Shown here in pieces: positions 1 to 5,354 of a stretch of DNA of 5,354 nucleotides (position 1 is the stretch's first letter; each line of letters begins with the position of its first letter). The stretch spans positions 1 through 5,354 of the forward strand of contig JBBIJC010000132.1 of the NCBI GenBank assembly GCA_037446165.1, written 5' to 3'. The notes under the pieces were generated by a model, which saw nothing but the letters and a program-made list of their open reading frames with translations, did not search any database and had not been told where the DNA came from. The stretch comes from Parasulfuritortus sp037446165. Its GTDB lineage: Bacteria > Pseudomonadota > Gammaproteobacteria > Burkholderiales > Thiobacillaceae. Position numbers and translations under genes: made by a program.

Positions 1-25
1 CTAAGCCGCGCTAATCAGGCACGGT

Positions 26-649
26 TCAAAGCCCATTCAGGACGTCTGCGCCTTTGGGCGGGGTAAAGCTGAACAGCTCGGGTTTGAGTTGAGCATTCTC
101 TTTTAAGGCACTGAATTTCAACAGGGTGGTCTGGCCGAAATTGTCTTTTAGTTCCATGGATGACAGCGAGCGGCCATGGAAGCCGATTCTCACCCAGGCG
201 AAGGTTCCATCCTTGCTCTTCGGCGTTGCTTCAAGCCACTCGAGGCCGTTGTTCTGGCCCATGTCCTTCAAATTAAAGAAGGTGTCGATTTCGCTGCTGC
301 CGGCGAGCAGCGCGGCCGGGCTTTCGCCAATGGCCTGATCCATCTTTTTCTCGGTGACCTGGGCCAGGTCGGCGTCATATATCCAGACCTTTTTGCCATC
401 GCCGACAATGAGTTGCTCATAAGGCTTGCCGTATACCCAGCGAAATTTTCCAGGACGAGAGAAATAGAACTCGCCGCTGGCCTCCTGGGTTTTGTGGTTT
501 TTACGATCGTAAACCGCCTGGCTGAAGGTGCCGCTTAGGGTCTTGGTCTGCTTTGCAAACTCATGCAGGCTCTGAATGCCATCCGCCTGGACCCAGGAGG
601 GGAGGGCGATGGCCAGTGTAATCAGTCTGGCATAAAGTGCTTTACTCAT
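26..649 (-). CDS. lolA: Outer-membrane lipoprotein carrier protein LolA (periplasmic chaperone)
   Basis: LolA takes mature lipoproteins released by the LolCDE ABC transporter at the inner membrane and carries them through the periplasm to LolB at the outer membrane. With the start chosen here the precursor has 207 residues, the usual family size. It opens with a signal peptide: a basic n-region (MSKALYAR), a hydrophobic core (LITLAIAL) and a cleavage site VQA|DG. The mature part carries family landmarks: a TFSQ segment, an SRPGKFRW segment whose Arg matches the functionally important Arg of E. coli LolA, and a C-terminal FSFTPPKG. An in-frame ATG at 679 would add ten residues (METVKSSPRT). 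I prefer 649 because it gives a compact signal peptide and because its ATGAGTAA overlaps the ftsK stop by 8 bp, a layout typical of translational coupling. Neither start has a clear Shine-Dalgarno sequence. The family call is firm, the start less so. Confidence 0.93.
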   Translation of the reverse strand: MSKALYARLITLAIALPSWVQADGIQSLHEFAKQTKTLSGTFSQAVYDRKNHKTQEASGEFYFSRPGKFRWVYGKPYEQLIVGDGKKVWIYDADLAQVTEKKMDQAIGESPAALLAGSSEIDTFFNLKDMGQNNGLEWLEATPKSKDGTFAWVRIGFHGRSLSSMELKDNFGQTTLLKFSALKENAQLKPELFSFTPPKGADVLNGL

Positions 650-2927
650 TGTTCTGGGCGATGACTTCACGGTTTCCATTGCTTTGCATGGCGGACACCA
701 GGCCGGCCTGTTCCATGGCTTCGATCAGCCGGGCGGCACGGTTGTAGCCGATGCGCAGGTGCCGCTGAACGGCCGAGATCGAAGCTCGGCGGGTCTTGAG
801 CACGATGGCGACGGCTTCGTCATATAGAGGGTCGGCTTCGCTATCGGTTCCCTCGCTTGCTTCGCCAGAGCCTTCATCGGGCGCGGCAAGCACGCTCTCT
901 TCATAGTTGGGTGGGCCGAGTTCCTTCAGCCAGGCCGTCACGCGATGGACTTCGTCATCCGAGACGAAGGCGCCGTGGATGCGGGTCGGCACGCCGTGGC
1001 CAGGCGGCAGATAGAGCATGTCGCCCTGACCGAGCAGCGATTCGGCGCCCTGCTGGTCGAGGATGGTGCGCGAGTCGATCCGGCTGGAGACCTGAAAGGC
1101 GACCCGGGTCGGGATATTGGCCTTGATCAAACCGGTGATGACATCAACCGACGGCCGCTGGGTGGCCAGGATCAGGTGGATGCCCGAAGCACGGGCCTTC
1201 TGGGCCAGGCGGGCGATGAGTTCCTCGACCTTCTTGCCGGTCACCATCATCAGGTCGGCCAGTTCGTCGATGATGACCACGATGAAGGGCAGGTGTTCCA
1301 GCCGCTCCGGGTTTTCCGGGGTGATCGAGAACGGATTGGTCAGCGGTGTGCCCGCCTTTTCGGCTTCCTTGAGCTTCTGGTTGAAACCGGCGATGTTGCG
1401 CACCCCGGTTGCCGACATCAGCTTGTAGCGCTTGTCCATTTCGACCACGCACCAGTTCAGCGCCGTGCCGGCCAGACGCATGTCGGTGACCACGGGGGCC
1501 AGCAGGTGCGGGATGCCTTCATAGGTCGACAATTCCAGCATCTTCGGGTCGACCAGGATCATCCGGACATCCTGCGGTGACGATTTGTAGACCAGCGACA
1601 GGATCATCGCGTTGATCGCCACCGACTTGCCCGAGCCGGTGGTGCCGGCGACCAGCACGTGCGGCATCTTGCCCAGGTCGGCCACCATGGGGTTGCCGCT
1701 GATGTCCTTGCCCAGGGCCATGGTCAGCGGGGAACTCATCTCGGCATAGACCTTGGCGCCAAGGATCTCCGACAGCCGCACCATCTGGCGCTGGCTATTG
1801 GGGATTTCCAGGGCCATGCAGTTCTTGCCCGGGATAGTTTCCACGACCCGTATGCTGACCACAGAAAGCGAGCGGGCCAGATCCTTGGCCAGGTTGGTGA
1901 CCTGAACGCCCTTCACCCCGGAAGCGGGTTCGATTTCATAGCGGGTGACGACCGGCCCGGGGTAGGCGGCCAGCACCTTCACCTCGACCCCGAATTCAAG
2001 CAGCTTGCGCTCGATCAGGCGAGACGTCGCTTCCAGGCCGGCTTCATCGACCTTGGCGATCTGGTCGGTGGCTTCATCGAGCAAATGCAGTGGCGGAAGC
2101 TGGGTATTGGGCGTATCCCGGAACAGGAAGGCCTGCCGCTCCTGTTCCGCCCGTTTCGATTTCGGAATTTCCGGCGGCGGGGGCTCGATATGGATCGGAG
2201 CGACCTTCTCCCGCCGCTTGCGTTCCTTGTCCAGCGCTTCTTCCCGGACGCTGCTGGCCTGAAGACCGGCTTTGCGGTCCTGGCGGGCCTGCCAGTAGTT
2301 GACGATCACGAAATAGCTGGTTTCCAGTGCGCCGCCAAGCCATTCGGCAATGGTGATCCAGGACAGGCCGGTGAACAGGCTGAAACCAATGCCCCACAGC
2401 AGTAGCAGGGTGACGGTGCTGCCGTCGAATCCGAGCGTCGATTGGCCCAAGGCAGCAATGCCGGCGCCCAGGACGCCGCCATGATCTTGCGGCAGGGCGA
2501 TGGCGAGGGAGTGCAGACGCAGGGATTCGAGTCCGCAGCTGGCCAGCAGCATGACCAGGAATCCGCCCAGCGTAATCAGTAGCCCATGGTTATGTTCCGG
2601 CTCCGGGTCGCCGATTCGGCGGTAGCCCCACCAGACCAGGAAAATGGACAGCATCACCCACCACCAGGCCGAGGCACCAAACAGGTAGAGCAGCAGATCC
2701 GCCAGCCAGGCGCCAAAAGCGCCGCCTGTGTTCTTGATCAAGTCGCTGGTCCCGGTATGCGACCAGCCCGGATCGGCCGGCGTGTAGCTGCCCAGAACCA
2801 TGGCCTGAAACAGCGCCAGACCGACCGCCGCTATCCACCAGGCCTCGCGCAGGAGACGGGCGACCTTGGGCGCGAGAGGCTTGCGCTTTTTCGTTGACGG
2901 GGGAGGGCGACGAACGTTAACCGCCAT
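642..2927 (-). CDS. ftsK: DNA translocase FtsK
   Basis: FtsK is a septum-anchored, ATP-driven DNA pump. It clears and aligns the chromosome termini during division and activates XerCD recombination at dif. The 761-residue protein is complete. Membrane segments lie near residues 29-48, 72-101, 115-133 and 171-197, with the typical Gly-rich periplasmic loop before the last. A short charged, Pro-rich linker (about 215-285, including a PPPP run) leads to the alpha domain (about 286-395). The RecA-like motor has Walker A GTTGSGKS at 428-435, Walker B ending in DE at 554-555, and the signature ATQRPSVDVITGLIKANIP at 588-606. An acidic spacer (about 681-700) precedes the gamma winged helix (about 700-750), which reads KOPS. 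The linker is far shorter than in the 1329-residue E. coli protein but normal for many proteobacteria. An in-frame TGA lies two codons upstream of the ATG, so no earlier start is possible. The upstream Shine-Dalgarno is weak (GATGA at best). Confidence 0.98.
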   Translation of the reverse strand: MAVNVRRPPPSTKKRKPLAPKVARLLREAWWIAAVGLALFQAMVLGSYTPADPGWSHTGTSDLIKNTGGAFGAWLADLLLYLFGASAWWWVMLSIFLVWWGYRRIGDPEPEHNHGLLITLGGFLVMLLASCGLESLRLHSLAIALPQDHGGVLGAGIAALGQSTLGFDGSTVTLLLLWGIGFSLFTGLSWITIAEWLGGALETSYFVIVNYWQARQDRKAGLQASSVREEALDKERKRREKVAPIHIEPPPPEIPKSKRAEQERQAFLFRDTPNTQLPPLHLLDEATDQIAKVDEAGLEATSRLIERKLLEFGVEVKVLAAYPGPVVTRYEIEPASGVKGVQVTNLAKDLARSLSVVSIRVVETIPGKNCMALEIPNSQRQMVRLSEILGAKVYAEMSSPLTMALGKDISGNPMVADLGKMPHVLVAGTTGSGKSVAINAMILSLVYKSSPQDVRMILVDPKMLELSTYEGIPHLLAPVVTDMRLAGTALNWCVVEMDKRYKLMSATGVRNIAGFNQKLKEAEKAGTPLTNPFSITPENPERLEHLPFIVVIIDELADLMMVTGKKVEELIARLAQKARASGIHLILATQRPSVDVITGLIKANIPTRVAFQVSSRIDSRTILDQQGAESLLGQGDMLYLPPGHGVPTRIHGAFVSDDEVHRVTAWLKELGPPNYEESVLAAPDEGSGEASEGTDSEADPLYDEAVAIVLKTRRASISAVQRHLRIGYNRAARLIEAMEQAGLVSAMQSNGNREVIAQNNE

Positions 2928-2956
2928 GAGTTTTCATCGGGCTGAAGATGGGACGG

Positions 2957-2962
2957 ATTTTA
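2957..2962 (-). promoter_or_regulatory. Weak candidate -10 box for ftsK (TAAAAT)
   Basis: TAAAAT matches the sigma-70 -10 consensus at five of six positions and lies 29 bp before the ftsK ATG. No recognisable -35 hexamer is found at 15-18 bp spacing, where the sequence falls within the stem CCGAGT. It would allow ftsK-lolA expression independent of malQ, but the support is slight. Confidence 0.2.
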
Positions 2963-2968
2963 TCGTAA

Positions 2969-2996
2969 CCGAGCGATGGACTCGGATTTTCCGAGT
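2969..2996 (-). other. Two mutually exclusive short stems in the malQ-ftsK gap
   Basis: On the minus-strand transcript the order is ACTCGG, a 5-nt loop AAAAT, CCGAGT, then a spacer and CTCGG (2973-2969). The middle arm can pair with either flank: a 6-bp stem upstream (2980-2996) or a 5-bp stem downstream (2969-2985). No run of U follows, so it is not a standard intrinsic terminator. It could be an mRNA processing or attenuation element in the ftsK leader, or simply chance. Confidence 0.3.
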
Positions 2997-3014
2997 GGCT
3001 ACGGTAAGAATGTC

Positions 3015-5207
3015 CTATCTGGCCGGCCGCTCCTGAACCATCGCGGTGCTGGCGGCCCGGCAATTCTCGTCGTTTTGCCACTGTTCCAGTTCAAGTGGCA
3101 ACTTGCGCCGCCAGTTGGGGTGTTCGTCCACTGTGCCCGGCAGGTTGGCCTGCTGTTCCAGACCCAGCATGTCTTCAGCCTGGATCAGTGCGATCCTGGC
3201 TGGTGTGCGGGCGATATAGCGCAGGATGGCGTGGAGCAGGGTGGGCGTCAGTTCCGGTATGGCGTCAGGATTGGTGGGAATGTCGTCGGGCAACAATCCT
3301 TCACGGGCAAGATCGGCCAGCAGTCTGGCCTTATCTTCGCGGCGCCCGGCAATCTGGTTGTCACGCGCAGCATCGTTGGGAAATTGATTCAGTTCGGTAC
3401 GGACTTCGATGTCCCGGCCTTTCCAGTAGCCAGCCAGGGTAGGCAGGTCATGGGTGGACGCGGCCACCAGCGCCTGTTCCGGATACCAGGCGGGTGGCAT
3501 GAAATGGCCGTCCTGCTGCCGCTCGAAATAGAACAGTCGATAGGTGAGCACACCCAGTTCATGCAGGGCATGGCGGGCTTCATCGGGTACGGTACCCAGG
3601 TCCTCACCGACGATGATGCACTGGTTTCGATGGCTTTCCAGCGCCATGATGGCCAGCAAATCTCGGAACGGATAGGCCAGATAGGCGCCCGCATCGCCTT
3701 TCATGTCCGGGGGAATCCAGTACAGCCGCATCAGGCCCATGACATGATCGATGCGCAGGGCGCCAGCATATTTCATGTTGGCACGCAGCATGGCGATGTA
3801 GGGGCGGTAAGCCGCGGCCCTGAGCTTTTGTGGGATCCAGGGCGGCAAGCCCCAGTCCTGGCCAAGCAGATTGAAATCGTCGGGCGGGCAGCCAATCCGG
3901 CAATCCAGGGCGTAGAGATCCCGATGAATCCAGGTCTCTGCGCCGCCCTTGTCCACGCCCACGGCGAGATCCTGGTATAGGCCGATGCTGAGACCACACT
4001 CATCGGCATGGAGACAGGCAGCCTTCAATTGTTCATCCGCCTGCCATTGCAGCCAGAGGTGCCATTCGACGCGCTCGGCATGATCAAGGGCAAAGGCTGC
4101 CACTTCAGGGCTGGAATGTGATTGGTAGGCCTGCGGCCACACCGGCCAGCCCCAAAGTGCGCTGTCCTGCGCGTAAAAATGCTCCTGCAGGGCGTTGTAC
4201 AGCGCAAATAGACGCAGATCCTCGCCAGCCTGTTCCTGAAACTCAAGGAAGGCCGCTGCGTGCGCTGTATTCTTGACCAGGTGCTGCTCGCGAAAGTGCT
4301 GGTAAAGCATTCCAAGCACAGTGAACTTGGCCTCTGCCACACCCCGGTAATCAACCAGATCGGCCTGCTTCAGTGCTGCCAGGGTCGACTTGAATGCGTC
4401 GGTGGCCACATGTTTCTGCGCTGCCTTACATTCAAGGAATTCTGGCGCCGCTTCGACATTGATATGCAGCACGTTGATGAACTGCCGGCTGGAAGGGCTG
4501 TATGGGCTGCAATGCTGCGGGTTGTGCGGGAATAGGGCGTGCAGTGGATTGAGCCCGATCAGGCTGGCGCCCGACTTGGCGGCCCAGTCCAGGGCTGGCA
4601 TCAGGTCGGCAAAGTCCCCCAGCCCCCAGTTATTGCGGGTTCGCAGGCCATAAAGCTGGATGGACAGGCCCCAGATGCGCTTGCCATCGGCCAAGGCCGG
4701 AGGGAAATAGGCGGCTGGTGGACAGACAATAAGTGTGCAATCAGCCAGCACCGTGCCGGCGAGGCCGATTACCAGACGGTGATAACCCGTTTCCGACAGT
4801 GCCGGCAGGATGAGAGGAACGGCAATCAGGACTGCATTGTTATCAACGTGGCTGCTGGTTCGTTCCAGGGCTGCAGGACTGAATTCGCCTCCCAGTTCGT
4901 CGCCGTTTTCCAGAGTGATGCGCCAGGTATGGGTTTGGCCACTCGCCAACTCAGGCAAGCGGCAGATCACTTCAACCGGCTGATCAACCAGACAGATGTG
5001 TACGGGTGGCAGGTGCTCGTCCCAGATGGCAGTCTCTGACCGCAAGACCGCGCTGCCGATATCCGGGGCGGCATCCGTGATGACACCCATTGCCGCCAAC
5101 AGGGCACGCTTCGTAGTCTCCGTGGCTTCATGCCGCTTGCCCCAAATGTCGTAATAGTCAGGCAGTATTCCTGCCAGCTCGGATAGCTGGTTTATTTTCT
5201 CTAGCAT
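3015..5207 (-). CDS. malQ: 4-alpha-glucanotransferase (amylomaltase, GH77)
   Basis: MalQ is a cytoplasmic enzyme that transfers alpha-1,4-glucan segments between maltodextrins and releases glucose. It acts in maltose/maltodextrin use and in recycling short chains from glycogen. The protein has 730 residues, slightly longer than E. coli MalQ (694). An N-terminal region (about 1-160) begins with the family-typical YYDIWGKRHEATETTKRALL segment. The GH77 barrel follows, with SPYSPSSRQF at 224-233. The GH77 catalytic residues are visible: the nucleophile Asp477 in LRIDHVMG, the acid/base Glu525 in VGEDLGTV and the stabilising Asp577 in STHDLPT. The conserved PGTVDEHPNWRRKL lies at 680-693. No truncation or missing key residue is seen. 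The ATG is the first usual start after an in-frame TAG about 85 bp upstream. Only a weak GAG lies at Shine-Dalgarno distance. The first codons include CTA and ATA, and codon use looks less GC-biased than in ftsK; this is a visual impression, not a computed value. Its place directly before ftsK is not the classic arrangement. Confidence 0.96.
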   Translation of the reverse strand: MLEKINQLSELAGILPDYYDIWGKRHEATETTKRALLAAMGVITDAAPDIGSAVLRSETAIWDEHLPPVHICLVDQPVEVICRLPELASGQTHTWRITLENGDELGGEFSPAALERTSSHVDNNAVLIAVPLILPALSETGYHRLVIGLAGTVLADCTLIVCPPAAYFPPALADGKRIWGLSIQLYGLRTRNNWGLGDFADLMPALDWAAKSGASLIGLNPLHALFPHNPQHCSPYSPSSRQFINVLHINVEAAPEFLECKAAQKHVATDAFKSTLAALKQADLVDYRGVAEAKFTVLGMLYQHFREQHLVKNTAHAAAFLEFQEQAGEDLRLFALYNALQEHFYAQDSALWGWPVWPQAYQSHSSPEVAAFALDHAERVEWHLWLQWQADEQLKAACLHADECGLSIGLYQDLAVGVDKGGAETWIHRDLYALDCRIGCPPDDFNLLGQDWGLPPWIPQKLRAAAYRPYIAMLRANMKYAGALRIDHVMGLMRLYWIPPDMKGDAGAYLAYPFRDLLAIMALESHRNQCIIVGEDLGTVPDEARHALHELGVLTYRLFYFERQQDGHFMPPAWYPEQALVAASTHDLPTLAGYWKGRDIEVRTELNQFPNDAARDNQIAGRREDKARLLADLAREGLLPDDIPTNPDAIPELTPTLLHAILRYIARTPARIALIQAEDMLGLEQQANLPGTVDEHPNWRRKLPLELEQWQNDENCRAASTAMVQERPAR

Positions 5208-5231
5208 GATGGTCTCGCGGGTCAGGCGCCG

Positions 5232-5237
5232 ATTATA
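5232..5237 (-). promoter_or_regulatory. Candidate -10 box for malQ (TATAAT)
   Basis: A perfect sigma-70 -10 hexamer TATAAT lies on the minus strand, 24 bp before the malQ ATG, and would give a leader of roughly 18 nt. At a 17-bp spacing the -35 position reads AGCATA, a poor match to TTGACA, and there is no TGn extension. If functional, the promoter probably needs an activator bound upstream. AT-rich hexamers also occur by chance, so this remains a candidate. Confidence 0.4.
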
Positions 5238-5275
5238 TGCGAGCCTACAAACCCTATGCTGGTTCCAGATTGGGT

Positions 5276-5287
5276 CGATAAATATCG
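5276..5287. repeat. Short palindrome CGATAAATATCG upstream of malQ
   Basis: CGATA and TATCG form perfect 5-bp arms around AA. The element lies between the 19-bp inverted repeat and the candidate -10 box, close to where an activator would contact polymerase. Such short palindromes are common in AT-rich DNA, so a regulatory role is only inferred from position. Confidence 0.3.
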
Positions 5288-5295
5288 CCTAATGT

Positions 5296-5314
5296 ATATT
5301 ATGTTAAATAATAT
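5296..5314. repeat. AT-rich inverted repeat upstream of malQ, possible operator
   Basis: ATATTAT (5296-5302) and ATAATAT (5308-5314) are perfect 7-bp inverted arms around a 5-bp centre GTTAA. The element stands about 60 bp upstream of the candidate -10 box, where an activator or repressor dimer could bind. Its A/T-only stem is unlikely to act as a terminator, although it would overlap the stop codon of the possible upstream gene. No known operator consensus is recognised. Confidence 0.4.
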
Positions 5315-5354
5315 CCCAGTCAGCCACTCGGGCTTGAATTGATACAATGTCGCT
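5304..5354 (-). CDS. Possible C-terminal end of an upstream gene (partial, unidentified)
   Basis: Reading leftwards from the right edge, one frame gives SDIVSIQARVADWDII and then a TAA stop at 5306-5304. The residues look like a natural protein tail (alternating hydrophobic and charged residues, ending in ADWDII), and the stop would lie 96 bp before malQ on the same strand. The evidence is weak: sixteen open codons arise easily by chance, a second frame stays open for about 45 codons across the same stretch, and I do not recognise the family. If real, a glycogen or maltodextrin gene would make sense beside malQ, but that is inference from context only. Confidence 0.25.
   Translation of the reverse strand, partial: SDIVSIQARVADWDII

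Noticed and set aside
1..25. Start of the next gene downstream of lolA
   Set aside because: On the minus strand these bases hold no ATG, and the only GTG is followed by a stop after three codons, so any next gene begins outside the window.
945..2405. Plus-strand open frames of 211 and 248 codons (945-1580 and 1659-2405) antisense to ftsK
   Set aside because: They mirror the conserved FtsK motor and linker coding region. The Asp/His/Gln/Gly-rich translations show no domain, and I see no sign that they are expressed.
2980..2996. Intrinsic terminator after malQ
   Set aside because: The 6-bp stem has no U-run on the minus-strand transcript, so the standard criteria are not met.
2976..3980. Plus-strand open frame of 334 codons antisense to malQ
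   Set aside because: It is almost wholly antisense to a clear GH77 gene, shows no recognisable domain, and its composition (many His, Gln, Gly, Arg) is typical of shadow frames in GC-rich DNA.
2991..5331. The 10-mer AGCCACTCGG, found inverted in both gaps flanking malQ (2991-3000 and 5322-5331)
   Set aside because: The match does not extend beyond 10 bases. Several such inverted 10-mer matches are expected by chance in a window of this size, so it does not support a mobile unit around malQ.
5334..5348. Plus-strand promoter for a divergent gene (TTGAAT, TACAAT)
   Set aside because: The two hexamers are far too close to act as -35 and -10, and no TTGACA-like sequence lies about 17 bp before TACAAT.

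Overview
The window looks like ordinary chromosomal backbone of a Gram-negative proteobacterium. Periplasmic lipoprotein sorting (LolA) implies an outer membrane. The roughly 760-residue FtsK with a short linker is the form usual in Betaproteobacteria and many Gammaproteobacteria, and the adjacent ftsK-lolA order is common in those classes. My best guess is a GC-rich betaproteobacterium, inferred from protein character and gene order rather than from any search.

All three well-supported genes lie on the minus strand, so transcription runs from right to left. At the right edge (5304-5354) there may be the last residues of a further minus-strand gene, which is weakly supported. Next comes an AT-rich intergenic stretch with two inverted repeats and a perfect TATAAT box. 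It is followed by malQ (5207-3015), a GH77 4-alpha-glucanotransferase with its catalytic residues intact. An 87-bp gap holds two mutually exclusive short stems and no clear terminator. Then come ftsK (2927-642), a complete DNA translocase, and lolA (649-26), the periplasmic lipoprotein carrier, which overlaps the end of ftsK by 8 bp. The final 25 bases hold no start codon, so the next gene begins outside the window.

ftsK and lolA are probably co-transcribed and translationally coupled. Their functions differ: chromosome segregation at the division septum, and envelope lipoprotein transport. malQ belongs to maltodextrin/glycogen metabolism and has no functional link to the other two. It may be an upstream neighbour read through into ftsK, or a separate unit. 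I see no RNA gene, mobile element, CRISPR array, frameshift or broken gene, and no evidence of a new biological system. The points worth a second look are the control region upstream of malQ, the malQ-ftsK junction, and two KOPS-like octamers on the same strand.
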